Shown here in pieces: positions 1-10,923 of a DNA stretch of 64,000 nucleotides. The DNA comes from an uncultured Lachnospiraceae bacterium (GTDB taxonomy: Bacteria; Bacillota; Clostridia; Lachnospirales; Lachnospiraceae). The notes under the pieces are model-generated. The model was not told the origin of the DNA. It saw nothing but the letters and a program-made list of their open reading frames with translations, and made no database searches. The first letter of the stretch is position 1, and each line of letters starts with the position of its first letter. Location of the stretch: the NCBI GenBank assembly GCA_944381635.1, contig CALWLY010000001.1:213802-277801 (forward strand), in the 5' to 3' direction. The translations under genes and the position numbers were made by a program.

Positions 1-2
1 TA

Positions 3-155
3 AAAGAGGCGTGGAACTCACCTGCCTACCAGGATCTGCGCAAGAAAGTGGCTATGGGACGTCAGAACTATCCTTTCTGCAAGCACTGCGACTTTATTGA
101 CGCCGGAATTCGTATGAAGATTGTAAAAGATATCTTAAAGAAGAACAAAAAATAA
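3..155 (+). CDS. C-terminal end of a radical SAM/SPASM-type protein (partial)
   Basis: The gene enters from the left edge in the frame starting at base 3 and stops at TAA 153-155. The visible tail of 50 residues contains W-N-S-P-A-Y-Q-D-L-R followed by F-C-K-H-C-D. This resembles the end of a SPASM domain, where closely spaced cysteines bind an auxiliary Fe-S cluster. The N-terminal radical SAM core would lie outside the window, so the substrate cannot be told. A strong hairpin terminator follows directly. The assignment rests on a short stretch only. Confidence 0.55.
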   Translation, partial: KEAWNSPAYQDLRKKVAMGRQNYPFCKHCDFIDAGIRMKIVKDILKKNKK

Positions 156-160
156 AAAAT

Positions 161-206
161 CCCGGGAGATTTGCAGAACAATGGGCAGGTCTCCCGGGTT
201 TTTTTA
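161..206. terminator. bidirectional rho-independent terminator
   Basis: A perfect 9-bp stem (161-169 with 190-198, CCCGGGAGA/TCTCCCGGG) is followed by a run of T. It lies between the radical SAM gene (+) and the convergent FAD oxidoreductase gene (-) and can serve both. Confidence 0.85.
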
Positions 207-219
207 TCTTACAGATAAA

Positions 220-1776
220 TCAGTTGGATGTTTCATGGTATACTTTTTCAGTATTTACGTTCCAGATATTATCCCGGGTTTTTACACCGTTGATAATATT
301 GTTTACAGCCTCAAAAGAAGTGCACATGGAATGATCGATGTTGTTGTAGCGGTGCTGTCCGTTACGGCCTACGCAGTAGAGGTTGTCGATGGTATTCAGA
401 TAGTCAACCAGCGTATCCATTTCGTTGTAGGTGTCAAAGTAAGCGGGATATGCTTTCTTTACCCATTCTGCATGGGTATCCAGAACGCAGGAGGCATCGT
501 CGATCAGTCCCATTTTAATCATTTCTTTTACTGCAAAGTCACGAAATTCTTCTTCACTCATGGTCCAAAGGCTGTCCCCTTCGTTACAGAAATATTCCAA
601 GCCGATCCACACGGTATTCTCTAAATCTTTCACCATATAGGGTGACCAGTTATTGTAGATTTGGAAGCGTCCCAGCTTTACGGTGCGGTCATGAACATAA
701 ACCCAGTTGTCAGGAACGATGTTGCTGATTGTTTTCAGTTTGGTCTTGTTTTTCAGATTCAGCTTTGGAATCAGGACACCGAGAGTCATATAATCGCGGT
801 AGGGAAGACCTGCAGCGATTCTGGCCGGGTCAGCGGGCACATCATTCATGCCGCCTACAAGATCTCGGATAGGCATGGAGGAAATGAAAATATCTCCTTC
901 CACAGTAATTTTTTCACCGTTGCATTCGTAAGTGAGTGCTGTGATATGGTTGTCCGCATTTTTGGTAAGACCGACAACTTTGCAGCCTTTTAAAATTTTG
1001 CCGCCCATTTTCTCAATTTCAGAAGCGGTTACCTCCCAGAGCTGCCCGGGACCAAGTTTGGGGTAGCTGAAGGATTCAATCAGGGAAGTTTCCACATGAC
1101 GGTTTTCTTTTCCGGGAAGAAGCTTGCTGAACATATCCTGGATAATAGCCAGGACAGAGAGCCCTTTTGCACGCTGTGCACCCCAGTCAGGAGCAATTTC
1201 GCTGGGATGGCGTCCCCAAAGATTTTCCGTGTAATTTTCGAAAAACATGGAATAAAGCTTCCTGCCAAAACGGTTGATATAAAAATCCTCCAGAGAGTTT
1301 TCTTTTCTTTTATGCAGTACAGCGGCAAGATAGCTGAAGCCTGCGACTATTGTAGTAACAAGTCCCATATTTTTGAAAGTGTCCCACTTCAGCGAAATCG
1401 GATAATCAAAAAACTTGCTGTCGAAATAAATGCGGGACACACGGTTTCTGATCAGCATAACCCGGTCTGTTTTTTCCGGATCGGGGCCGTTTGTCTTCCA
1501 GCCCATGTTGCGGTCAAGTATTTTGTCGTCATAAGCCGGGGCTCCCTGCAGAGGAAGCATATTTTCCCACCATTCATTTACTTCCGGCACCTTTGAAAAA
1601 AAGCGGTGCCCGCCCATGTCCATGCGGTTTCCCTTATAATTGACAGTTTTGGAAATACCGCCCATAGCCTGGCTTTCTTCAAAAACGGTTACCTCAATAT
1701 CATCAGTTCTCTTCAATAACTCGTAGGCAGCAGTCAGACCGGCAGGTCCTGCTCCTATTACATAAGCCTTTCTCAT
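220..1776 (-). CDS. NAD(P)/FAD-dependent oxidoreductase, amine-oxidase/UDP-galactopyranose mutase-like fold
   Basis: 518 residues. The N terminus carries a dinucleotide-binding motif ([15 protein letters not shown], about residues 6-20), an acidic strand end (VFEES) and a GGISKT/GGHRFF pair typical of the protoporphyrinogen oxidase/amine oxidase FAD superfamily. The C terminus has Y-C-V-G-R-N-G-Q, the second FAD contact of this superfamily. Family members of this length often sit with polysaccharide genes, but none is present here, so the substrate is unknown. I chose the ATG at 1776, not the upstream ATG at 1794, because a GGAAAGG ribosome site lies 9 bases before it. The gene is monocistronic and convergent with the preceding gene. 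Confidence 0.8.
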   Translation of the reverse strand: MRKAYVIGAGPAGLTAAYELLKRTDDIEVTVFEESQAMGGISKTVNYKGNRMDMGGHRFFSKVPEVNEWWENMLPLQGAPAYDDKILDRNMGWKTNGPDPEKTDRVMLIRNRVSRIYFDSKFFDYPISLKWDTFKNMGLVTTIVAGFSYLAAVLHKRKENSLEDFYINRFGRKLYSMFFENYTENLWGRHPSEIAPDWGAQRAKGLSVLAIIQDMFSKLLPGKENRHVETSLIESFSYPKLGPGQLWEVTASEIEKMGGKILKGCKVVGLTKNADNHITALTYECNGEKITVEGDIFISSMPIRDLVGGMNDVPADPARIAAGLPYRDYMTLGVLIPKLNLKNKTKLKTISNIVPDNWVYVHDRTVKLGRFQIYNNWSPYMVKDLENTVWIGLEYFCNEGDSLWTMSEEEFRDFAVKEMIKMGLIDDASCVLDTHAEWVKKAYPAYFDTYNEMDTLVDYLNTIDNLYCVGRNGQHRYNNIDHSMCTSFEAVNNIINGVKTRDNIWNVNTEKVYHETSN

Positions 1777-1878
1777 AAGAACAATCCTTTCCACAATTTT
1801 ACCATTTCATCATTTTATCATAGATTTCAGGGTAATTCAATTTAATCTGCGGAAATATTGCCGTGAAAACCTATTATT

Positions 1879-2220
1879 TTAAAACTCTCGATTGTCCAGC
1901 GTCTTTTCCATATGTTCTACAAGATGGACCAGCTGATTTTTGGTATCCACCAGAGAACGCAGCTGTATGCTCAGCGGGTTTTCGATGCCTGCAAGTTCAT
2001 CTACAGAACAGTGAAAAACATCAGCAAGTTTGTAAATGGTGTAAAAGGAGGGACTCTGGATTTTCCCATTCAGAAGTTTTTTCAATGTTTCGTATGAAAT
2101 CCCCGAATTCACAGAAAGAATTTTCAGAGACCAGTTGTGGATACTTAATTGATGATTGATATTGTGGATCAATGTGTTTGTGAGAAGCAAGTGCTCCTCT
2201 GCGGATTCGTGTTTGCTCAT
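1879..2220 (-). CDS. XRE-family helix-turn-helix regulator
   Basis: 113 residues. An HTH of the Cro/CI type spans about residues 25-75 (W-S-L-K-I-L-S-V-N-S-G-I-S-Y-E-T-L-K-K-L-L-N-G, then F-Y-T-I-Y-K-L-A-D-V-F-H-C-S-V-D-E-L), followed by a short helical tail that may dimerise. It presumably represses or activates a nearby promoter. Its targets are unknown. It is divergent from the Spo0A-like gene, whose start lies about 280 bp away. Confidence 0.8.
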   Translation of the reverse strand: MSKHESAEEHLLLTNTLIHNINHQLSIHNWSLKILSVNSGISYETLKKLLNGKIQSPSFYTIYKLADVFHCSVDELAGIENPLSIQLRSLVDTKNQLVHLVEHMEKTLDNREF

Positions 2221-2499
2221 TTTTTTCCCTTCTCTCTTTCTATTTTTATTGGTCAGTGAAACGGCAATCGGTATTTGAAGACGGCATGATATGGAAAACT
2301 TTCGTATGCCGATCAGGGAGTAAATATCGGATTGTCAGGAAATTATTCCGAGAAAGGGATGATAAGACACATAAAAATGTGTGTAACAGGAAAATCAGTG
2401 CCATATACTACCTGTAATTTTCAGAATTTTCTGATAAAATATAAGTGTCAGTTGAAATTGTATATACATTTTATCTGGCATGAGAGGAGTCGGGAAAAT

Positions 2500-3024
2500 A
2501 TGAGCTGTTTGTGGGTTTCTCTGGCGGATTGCAGCCAGAAAGAGATTTATCAACTTACAAAAATGGTAAGAAAGGACAGAAAATTACAGATTATCTTGTC
2601 CTATGATGCGCCGAATTCGGCAAAGAGTTATGAAAGAGAAAAGGAGGAGAAGATTTCAGCGATTTTGATCAAACTGGGAATAAGACCACATTTGAAAGGC
2701 TATCAGTATTTGAAAGAATCCATCAGAGTCTGTATGGAAGACAAAGAGGAACTGGAGGGGATCACAAAACGCCTGTATCCGGACGTGGCGAAGAAGTTTC
2801 AGACCAGCTCCACGAAAGTGGAACATGCAATCAGGCATGCCATCGAAGTGGCATGGAAAAGCGGGAGTGAAGAAGAGAAAAAGAATTTTTTCGGTTACAT
2901 CGAGGGGAGAAGACCGACAAATCTTTCTTTTATCATGCGTATTACAGAATATATGGAAGACGAGGGAATGGGAGATAGAATGGAAAGGACAAGTGAATGG
3001 GATACATGTGCATTCTATAGATAA
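2500..3024 (+). CDS. orphan Spo0A C-terminal (DNA-binding) domain protein
   Basis: 174 residues. The stretch from about residue 52 to 125 matches the Spo0A effector domain, with L-G-I-R-P-H-L-K-G-Y-Q-Y-L, then I-T-K-R-L-Y-P-D-V-A-K-K-F and V-E-H-A-I-R-H-A-I-E-V-A-W. Spo0A is the master regulator of sporulation and binds TGTCGAA-type boxes through this domain. The phosphoacceptor receiver domain is absent, and only about 50 unrelated residues precede the DNA-binding part. Activity is therefore unlikely to depend on phosphorylation. The start at 2500 has AGGAG ten bases upstream; an in-frame start at 2332 would add 56 residues with no recognisable domain. Confidence 0.8.
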   Translation: MSCLWVSLADCSQKEIYQLTKMVRKDRKLQIILSYDAPNSAKSYEREKEEKISAILIKLGIRPHLKGYQYLKESIRVCMEDKEELEGITKRLYPDVAKKFQTSSTKVEHAIRHAIEVAWKSGSEEEKKNFFGYIEGRRPTNLSFIMRITEYMEDEGMGDRMERTSEWDTCAFYR

Positions 3025-3063
3025 ATATGGAAAAGATTTTAATGCTTTCGGAATTAAGATAGT

Positions 3064-3162
3064 AAAAAAGTGTGCACCTGGGTGCACACTCGCGCCGAGC
3101 ACGGCTGCCATCAGTCAACGTGCTGCTTTTCGCGCGAGTGCGTATCCACAGCGGAGCTTTTG
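3064..3162 (-). repeat. GC-rich palindromic repeat, copy A
   Basis: About 100 bp, reading on the minus strand as GCTCCGCTGTGGAT-CGCACT, a variable centre, then GGCGCGAGTGTGC and a T tract. It fills the gap between the convergent Spo0A-like and lysR genes. It is the same family as copies at 11935, 13271, 19108 and 25177. Confidence 0.75.
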
Positions 3163-3168
3163 AAGCGG

Positions 3169-4065
3169 TCATGAATGGGAATCTTCCTGCAGAAGTTTTA
3201 AAAAGTGTCTGGCTGCAGCATTTAAAGGCCTGTGCGGGTCTTTGACTGCGCAAATGCTGCGGGGCGGCAACTTTTCTTCCAGGTCAATCTCATAGACTTT
3301 GCCGTTTTTGATGGAATCTTCCGCCAGCTCTCTGGGAAGAAGTCCCAGTCCCAGGTTGTGTTCCACCATGGGAAGAATAAGGTCGGCGGTGGTAAGTTCG
3401 ATGTCCGGCTTTAAGGCAAGGCCGTGGGATGCGTAAAAATTTTCAAAAAAGTGGTAAGCCAGTGTGGAGGAAGCAAGACATACAATAGGGTATTTGACCG
3501 TTTCTTTGAGGGAAATTTTTCTTCCGCTCAGGTTGGAAAACTGGGTTCCGGCAATGAGACAGTCGTGGACAAGACGCACGCTGGTAGCCTTAAGAGGAGG
3601 TTCTACCGATATGGGAGCCACAACAATGGCCACGTCAATCTTGCCTTCCCAAAGATCGGAGACAGCCTGGGCGGTGGTGTAAGTGGTGATACGCACACGT
3701 ACGTCCGGATGTTGGCTGTGGAAAAAGCTGAGCTTTTCCAAAAGAAAACAGCGCAGAGCAGTCTCTGTGGCACCTATGTGGATGGAACCGCCGTGCAGGC
3801 TGACCGTGTTGTTTAATTCTTCTTCCGCTTTTAGGATACTTTCATAGGCAGGGCCGACTCTGTGGTAGAGAAGTTCTCCTTCGGAGGTGAGAGTCACTCC
3901 TCTTTTGGAGCGAATGAAAAGCCGGCACCCCAGTTCGTTTTCCAGATTTTGGATACAACGTGTAACGGAGGGCTGGCTGGAAAGAAGTACATGGGCTGCC
4001 TTCGTAAAATTCTGATATTTTGCAACATAATAAAACACTTTATAGTAATCAAAATGTACGGACAT
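3169..4065 (-). CDS. LysR-family transcriptional regulator
   Basis: 298 residues. The N-terminal winged HTH (about 1-60) has F-Y-Y-V-A-K-Y-Q-N-F-T-K-A-A and S-Q-P-S-V-T-R-C-I-Q-N-L-E-N-E-L-G-C-R-L-F, the LysR signature. The rest is a periplasmic-binding-like effector domain (I-H-I-G-A-T-E-T-A to the end). The ATG at 4065 is preceded by AGGAG at 6 bases. An in-frame ATG at 4206 would prepend an untypical hydrophobic/aromatic stretch and is rejected. LysR proteins usually control a divergent neighbour; here that would be the ATP synthase operon, which would be unusual, so autoregulation or a distant target is just as likely. An inverted repeat ATCATAG/CTATGAT at 4190-4219 in the shared upstream region is a possible binding site. 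Confidence 0.88.
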   Translation of the reverse strand: MSVHFDYYKVFYYVAKYQNFTKAAHVLLSSQPSVTRCIQNLENELGCRLFIRSKRGVTLTSEGELLYHRVGPAYESILKAEEELNNTVSLHGGSIHIGATETALRCFLLEKLSFFHSQHPDVRVRITTYTTAQAVSDLWEGKIDVAIVVAPISVEPPLKATSVRLVHDCLIAGTQFSNLSGRKISLKETVKYPIVCLASSTLAYHFFENFYASHGLALKPDIELTTADLILPMVEHNLGLGLLPRELAEDSIKNGKVYEIDLEEKLPPRSICAVKDPHRPLNAAARHFLKLLQEDSHS

Positions 4066-4189
4066 AATTATCTCCTGAGTAAAAAAGTAGTAAAAGTAGT
4101 ATAAGAAAGCATTTATTTGCACATTCTGTTGGTAGTATACGATTTTGATATCATAGGCATGTGATAATATCATTTTTCGGAATGAAACA

Positions 4190-4219
4190 ATCATAGTATA
4201 ATACATGTTGGTCTATGAT
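4190..4219. promoter_or_regulatory. candidate LysR-type operator and -10 element
   Basis: Inverted repeat ATCATAG (4190-4196) and CTATGAT (4213-4219) flanks a TATAAT at 4197-4202 in the region shared by lysR (-) and atp (+). No good -35 is visible 17 bases upstream of the TATAAT, which would fit an activated promoter. Assignment is inferred. Confidence 0.35.
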
Positions 4220-4246
4220 ACCACTATAACACGGCGAATGAGTTTA

Positions 4247-4287
4247 TGCTATCTCTTCTTTCCGTTTTTCGGAAAGAAGAGATAGCA
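4247..4287. other. perfect 18-bp hairpin in the atp leader region
   Basis: Arms 4247-4264 and 4270-4287 pair perfectly around a 5-base loop. Neither side is followed by a T tract, so a simple intrinsic terminator is not supported. It lies about 160 bp upstream of the first possible atpB start and could be an RNA structure in the atp leader or a protein-binding palindrome. Confidence 0.6.
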
Positions 4288-4516
4288 TTGAACAATTAGA
4301 AATAAGGAAAGTTATTGAAAGAATGGGGGCAGCATATAAGGTGTTTTCATTCTTTCCATATTTTTTCGGAAAATATTCGCCGCAGACAAAATGCAAAAGA
4401 AGAGGTAATGGAAAGGAGACCAAAAGAAGGCAAAGAGAAAGGAAGGATGTCATACGGGAAACATAGCAGAGGCAATAACCGAAGAACTTACCTGCGAAAC
4501 TGTCTTTACCATCCCG

Positions 4517-5140
4517 GTGCTTGGCGGCATTGATGTATCCGAATCGGTGGTTGTCACCTGGATCATCATGGCGGCGCTTCTTGTTTTTTCACTGGTTTTT
4601 TTGCGTAATCTACAAGTGGAAAACGTGAGTAAAAAGCAGCTTGCTTTGGAAACAGCGGTAGGTTTTTTGAATGACTTTTTCATGGATACTCTTGGAAAAG
4701 AAGGAAAGCGTTACATTCCCTATATGATTACGGTGGCAATTTATATAGGAATTGCCAATCTGATTGGCCTGTTGGGATTTAAACCTCCGACCAAGGATCT
4801 GAATGTAACGGCAGCTCTGGCATTGATGAGTATTGTCCTGATCGAATACGCAGGTTTTCATCAAAAAGGGCTGAAGGGATGGCTGAAAAGCTTTGCAGAA
4901 CCGATTCCGCTTATCACCCCAATCAACATACTGGAAATTTTTATTCGTCCAATTTCCCTATGTATGCGACTGTTTGGCAACGTAATCGGAGCGTTTGTTG
5001 TCATGGAACTGATAAAAGCGGTAATACCGGTGATAATTCCGGTTCCGTTCAGTTTTTATTTTGACATATTTGACGGCCTGATTCAGGCATATGTATTTGT
5101 ATTCCTGACTTCTTTATTTATAAAAGAAGCCATGGAATAA
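4517..5140 (+). CDS. atpB: ATP synthase Fo subunit a (5' end probably frameshifted)
   Basis: Subunit a forms the ion half-channels next to the c-ring in the membrane. From the GTG at 4517 there are 207 residues with five to six hydrophobic segments. The key arginine lies in I-S-L-C-M-R-L-F-G-N, and the C-terminal Q-A-Y-V-F-V-F-L-T helix is present. The frame stays open upstream to 4409 and encodes family-like sequence (G-N-I-A-E-A-I-T-E-E-L-T-C-E-T-V-F-T-I-P), but contains no ATG, GTG or TTG there. An ATG at 4447 with AGGAAGG beside it lies in the next frame. Removing one G from GGG at 4456-4458 would join the two into about 230 residues, the usual length. The start is therefore uncertain. 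First gene of the atpBEFHAGDC operon; no atpI is seen. Confidence 0.9.
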   Translation: MLGGIDVSESVVVTWIIMAALLVFSLVFLRNLQVENVSKKQLALETAVGFLNDFFMDTLGKEGKRYIPYMITVAIYIGIANLIGLLGFKPPTKDLNVTAALALMSIVLIEYAGFHQKGLKGWLKSFAEPIPLITPINILEIFIRPISLCMRLFGNVIGAFVVMELIKAVIPVIIPVPFSFYFDIFDGLIQAYVFVFLTSLFIKEAME

Positions 5141-5218
5141 AAACTTAAGGAAACGTTTTAATTTAGTAAAATACAAATTCTGAACTTTGAAACAGATGAA
5201 AGAAAAGGAGAGAATATT

Positions 5219-5440
5219 ATGTCAACATTAGTAGCAATTGGAGCAGCACTGGCAGTTTTAACAGGTATTGGAGCAGGTATCGGTATCGGTATCGCAACTT
5301 CCAAAGCAGTGGAAGCAATCGCAAGACAACCTGAAGCAGAGGGTAAGATCAGCAAAGCGCTGCTGCTTGGATGTGCCCTGGCAGAGGCAACTGCAATCTA
5401 TGGTTTCGTTATCGGTCTGCTGATCATCTTCATGAAATAA
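5219..5440 (+). CDS. atpE: ATP synthase Fo subunit c
   Basis: 73 residues forming a helical hairpin: a first glycine-rich helix ([11 protein letters not shown]), the polar loop A-R-Q-P-E-A, and a second helix carrying the ion-binding Glu56 in [10 protein letters not shown]. Sodium-type c subunits normally have Gln in helix 1 and Ser/Thr right after the Glu. Here the helix-1 position is in the Gly/Ile run and Ala follows the Glu, so proton coupling is the better guess (inference). A strong AAGGAGAG ribosome site precedes the ATG, in keeping with high stoichiometry in the complex. The 78-bp gap after atpB is the largest in the operon. Confidence 0.96.
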   Translation: MSTLVAIGAALAVLTGIGAGIGIGIATSKAVEAIARQPEAEGKISKALLLGCALAEATAIYGFVIGLLIIFMK

Positions 5441-5475
5441 AAGATACGAATAACTAAGGAAAGGTGGGAGCGAAG

Positions 5476-5976
5476 GTGCTGGATATCAGTTTTTGGAACC
5501 TTGTTTTTACCATTATAAACCTGATTGTTTTATACCTTATCCTGAAGAAGTTTTTAATTGGACCGGTAACAGGCATTATGGAAAAGCGCAGCAAAATGAT
5601 TGAAGAGCAGATGGCAGGTGCCAGGGATGCCGAGGAACAGGCAAATGCTTTAAAGGCGCAGTATGAAGAATCTTTAAAAAGCGCCAAAGAAGAATCCAGG
5701 CAGATTGTGGAAAAGGCCAGAAATGAAGCGAAACTGGAGCAGGAAAAACAGACGGCTCTGGCAGCCGCACAGGCTCAGAAAATCGTATCTGACGCGAGAA
5801 AAGCAGCAGAGGAAGAACGGGAGAAAGCTTTGGACGGAGCGAAATCCGAAATTGCAGATCTGGCTGTGCTGGCTGCAAAGAAAATGCTGTCCGGCGGAAG
5901 CGAAGAAGCAAACCGGATGCTTTACGACCAATTTTTAACGGGAGCAGGTGAGGCAGATGACACAGACATCCATTAA
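5476..5976 (+). CDS. atpF: ATP synthase Fo subunit b
   Basis: 166 residues from a GTG at 5476. One N-terminal membrane helix (N-L-V-F-T-I-I-N-L-I-V-L-Y-L-I-L) is followed by a long charged coiled coil rich in Glu, Lys and Ala. This is the peripheral stalk that holds F1 against Fo. The GTG at 5476 is preferred to the in-frame GTG at 5464 because AGGTGGGAG sits at proper distance from the former. It overlaps the start of atpH by 20 bp, so the two are translationally coupled. Confidence 0.93.
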   Translation: MLDISFWNLVFTIINLIVLYLILKKFLIGPVTGIMEKRSKMIEEQMAGARDAEEQANALKAQYEESLKSAKEESRQIVEKARNEAKLEQEKQTALAAAQAQKIVSDARKAAEEEREKALDGAKSEIADLAVLAAKKMLSGGSEEANRMLYDQFLTGAGEADDTDIH

Positions 5977-6475
5977 TTATGGAAAAGTTTTATATGAACT
6001 CGCCGTGCAGCCTGAGGAAGTAAAGAAACTGAGAGAGATGAACGAGCAGATTTCGGAGCTGGAAGAGGTTTTTGCCAGCCCGGTCATTCCGTTCCCGCGA
6101 AAAGAAATGCTTGCGGATAAAATTTTTGACGGGGCAGGTTTTTCCGCCCACATGAAAAACTTTTTCAAAGTGCTGGTAAAGCAGAACGATGTGGATCTGT
6201 TAGGTGAGATTTGCAGAGCATATCAGGAATATTATAATGAACAAAATTCTATTGTCACCGCGAAATTAACATATGTGGTGCCTCCAAACGAAGCGCAGAA
6301 GGAGAAAATCCGGCGCTTTTTATGCAGCAGTCAGCATGCCAAAAGTGTTGATCTGGAGGAAAGTACGGATGCCGGCCTGATCGGCGGTTTTACCATCCGT
6401 ATCAAAGATAAAGAACTGGATTACAGCCTGAAAGGGCGTATCCGGAAGCTGCAGCAACAATTAGTCCGGAGGTGA
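5957..6475 (+). CDS. atpH: ATP synthase F1 subunit delta
   Basis: 172 residues with the delta/OSCP pattern: N-terminal helical bundle ([10 protein letters not shown]), a central K-N-F-F-K-V-L segment, and a C-terminal [11 protein letters not shown]. It links the peripheral stalk to the top of F1. The ATG at 5957 is chosen; an in-frame GTG at 5948 is possible. Overlaps atpF by 20 bp and its stop lies 5 bp before the atpA start. Confidence 0.93.
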   Translation: MTQTSINYGKVLYELAVQPEEVKKLREMNEQISELEEVFASPVIPFPRKEMLADKIFDGAGFSAHMKNFFKVLVKQNDVDLLGEICRAYQEYYNEQNSIVTAKLTYVVPPNEAQKEKIRRFLCSSQHAKSVDLEESTDAGLIGGFTIRIKDKELDYSLKGRIRKLQQQLVRR

Positions 6476-6480
6476 ACAGG

Positions 6481-7989
6481 TTGAGTGCAATCAATTCAGA
6501 AGAAATTATTTCGATTCTGAGAGAAGAAATAGAAAATTATGAAAGCATGAGTCAGGCTCAGGAAGTGGGAAACGTTATCTGGGTAGGTGACGGAATTGCC
6601 ACAGTCTATGGCATTGACCATGCGATGTATGGAGAGATTGTAACCTTCGAAAATGGTCTCAAGGGAATGGTGCAGGATATCCGCAGAAACGAAGTGGGCT
6701 GCATTATTTTCGGAAGAGATACTGAAATCAAAGAAGGTACAAAAGTTATAAGAACCAAAAAGAAAGCCGGGATTCCGGTAGGAGAATCTTATATAGGAAG
6801 AGTTGTGGATGCCCTTGGCGCTCCCATCGACGGAAAAGGCGAGATCAGCGCCGGCGAATATCGTCCCATTGAGCAGGAGGCTCCTGGAATCATCGACCGT
6901 AAGTCTGTTTCCGTTCCGCTGGAAACCGGTATTCTGGCAATCGACTCCATGTTCCCCATTGGACGGGGACAGCGTGAGCTGATCATTGGAGACCGTCAGA
7001 CCGGTAAGACTGCCATTGCCATTGATACCATCCTGAATCAGAAAGGAAAGGATGTTATCTGTATTTATGTGGCGATCGGGCAGAAGGCGTCTACTGTGGC
7101 CAAAATGGTTTCCACACTGGAAAAATACGGGGCTATGGATTATACGATCATTTTCAGCGCTACAGCCAGCGACTGTGCGCCCCTTCAGTATATCGCTCCT
7201 TATTCTGGAACAGCGATGGCGGAATATTTTATGCATAAGGGAAAAGACGTGCTCATTGTTTACGATGATCTGAGCAAACACGCAGTGGCTTATCGTGCTC
7301 TTTCTCTGCTTTTGGAACGTTCTCCGGGACGTGAAGCTTATCCGGGGGATGTTTTCTATCTCCATTCCAGACTGCTGGAGCGTTCCAGCCGTTTAAGCGA
7401 TGAGTTAGGAGGCGGTTCGATTACAGCTTTGCCTATTATTGAGACGCAGGCAGGGGACGTTTCCGCTTATATTCCCACGAACGTTATTTCCATTACTGAC
7501 GGACAGATCTTTTTGGAGACGGATCTGTTCTTTGCAGGAAATCGTCCTGCGGTCAACGTAGGTCTTTCCGTGTCCCGTGTAGGCGGTGCAGCTCAGACGA
7601 AAGCCATGAAAAAGGCCAGTGGAAGTATCCGTATCGATTTGGCTCAGTACCGTGAAATGGAAGTGTTCACACAGTTTAGTTCTGATCTGGATGCGTCTAC
7701 AAAAGCCCAGCTTCAATATGGAAAAACTTTGATGGAGCTGTTAAAACAGCCTTTGTGCAATCCGCTGTCTCTCCATGAGCAGGTTATTACCTTGTGGACA
7801 GCCACTCACAAGATTTTCCAGGATGTTGATATCAAAAACGTGAAATCCTTCCAGATGGATATGCTGGCCTTCTTTGACAGGGAGCATGCGGAAATCGGAA
7901 AAGAGATCGAAGAGAAAAAAATTCTGTCTGATGAACTGGCGGCACAGATTATCAGCGCAGCAGAAGAATATAAAAAGAGCAGAAGCTGA
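6481..7989 (+). CDS. atpA: ATP synthase F1 subunit alpha
   Basis: 502 residues from a TTG at 6481, which has GGAGGTG seven bases upstream; a GTG at 6472 is possible but overlaps that ribosome site. The P-loop G-D-R-Q-T-G-K-T, the signature [13 protein letters not shown], and the arginine finger in S-V-S-R are all present. Alpha is the non-catalytic nucleotide-binding subunit of the F1 hexamer. Length and all conserved blocks are normal. Confidence 0.96.
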   Translation: MSAINSEEIISILREEIENYESMSQAQEVGNVIWVGDGIATVYGIDHAMYGEIVTFENGLKGMVQDIRRNEVGCIIFGRDTEIKEGTKVIRTKKKAGIPVGESYIGRVVDALGAPIDGKGEISAGEYRPIEQEAPGIIDRKSVSVPLETGILAIDSMFPIGRGQRELIIGDRQTGKTAIAIDTILNQKGKDVICIYVAIGQKASTVAKMVSTLEKYGAMDYTIIFSATASDCAPLQYIAPYSGTAMAEYFMHKGKDVLIVYDDLSKHAVAYRALSLLLERSPGREAYPGDVFYLHSRLLERSSRLSDELGGGSITALPIIETQAGDVSAYIPTNVISITDGQIFLETDLFFAGNRPAVNVGLSVSRVGGAAQTKAMKKASGSIRIDLAQYREMEVFTQFSSDLDASTKAQLQYGKTLMELLKQPLCNPLSLHEQVITLWTATHKIFQDVDIKNVKSFQMDMLAFFDREHAEIGKEIEEKKILSDELAAQIISAAEEYKKSRS

Positions 7990-8036
7990 ATTCCGGTGGG
8001 GAATTCAGAGGTTCTTTTGGAAAGGAATGGATAGAA

Positions 8037-10354
<2,318 letters not shown>

Positions 10355-10376
10355 AACCGGATAGGAGCGGATAGCT

Positions 10377-10784
10377 ATGAATACCTTTGGACTGAACATT
10401 ATTGCCAGTGATAAGGATTTTTATCATGGACGCGGAAGTTTTATTGTGCTCCCTGAAAAGTCAGGGGAGTTTGCCATCATGGCACATCACGCCAATATGA
10501 TGATGGCTATCGTTCCGGGAGAGATGCGCTATACCACAGAAGACGGAGAGACCCATGTGGTTGCAGTAGGCGGAGGCCTTGTACAGGTGATCAACAACCG
10601 TGTGACTGTTTTGGTAGATTCTATCGAACGGCCGGAGGATGTGGATCGAAAGAGGGCTGAGGAAGCGCTGGAGCGTGCAAAGGAACAGCTCAGGCAGAAA
10701 CAGAGCATGGAAGAATATTATATTTCCAAAGCATCTCTTGCCAGAGCCATGACACGTTTGAAACTCACTGGAAAATATAAATAA
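10377..10784 (+). CDS. atpC: ATP synthase F1 subunit epsilon
   Basis: 135 residues: an N-terminal beta sandwich (F-G-L-N-I-I-A-S-D-K-D-F-Y, then M-A-H-H-A-N-M-M-M-A-I-V-P-G) and a two-helix C-terminal domain (A-E-E-A-L-E-R-A-K-E-Q-L). Epsilon couples the shaft to the c-ring and can inhibit ATP hydrolysis. It is the last gene of the operon. Confidence 0.94.
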   Translation: MNTFGLNIIASDKDFYHGRGSFIVLPEKSGEFAIMAHHANMMMAIVPGEMRYTTEDGETHVVAVGGGLVQVINNRVTVLVDSIERPEDVDRKRAEEALERAKEQLRQKQSMEEYYISKASLARAMTRLKLTGKYK

Positions 10785-10876
10785 AAAATTTTGCACCTGA
10801 AATTTTAATCTTGGCTCATGAGCAATTTCGGGTTGTGCAGACAAATTCGAGTTATGCATACAATGCATACAAATGG

Positions 10877-10923
10877 AAAGCACCCGGGAACCTTTACAGA
10901 TTAGGGGGTTCCGGGTGCTTTTT
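10877..10923. terminator. bidirectional terminator after the atp operon
   Basis: Stem AAAGCACCCGG-AACC with its complement (10877-10892 and 10907-10921) carrying one bulged G, flanked by A and T runs. It lies between atpC (+) and the convergent Crp-family gene (-), and overlaps the last codons of the latter. Confidence 0.85.

Noticed and set aside
1096..1596. Plus-strand open frame of 166 codons
   Set aside because: Lies opposite the well-supported FAD oxidoreductase, has no ribosome site and no recognisable domain.
4247..4287. Intrinsic terminator between lysR and atp
   Set aside because: lysR reads away from it and neither side has a T tract.
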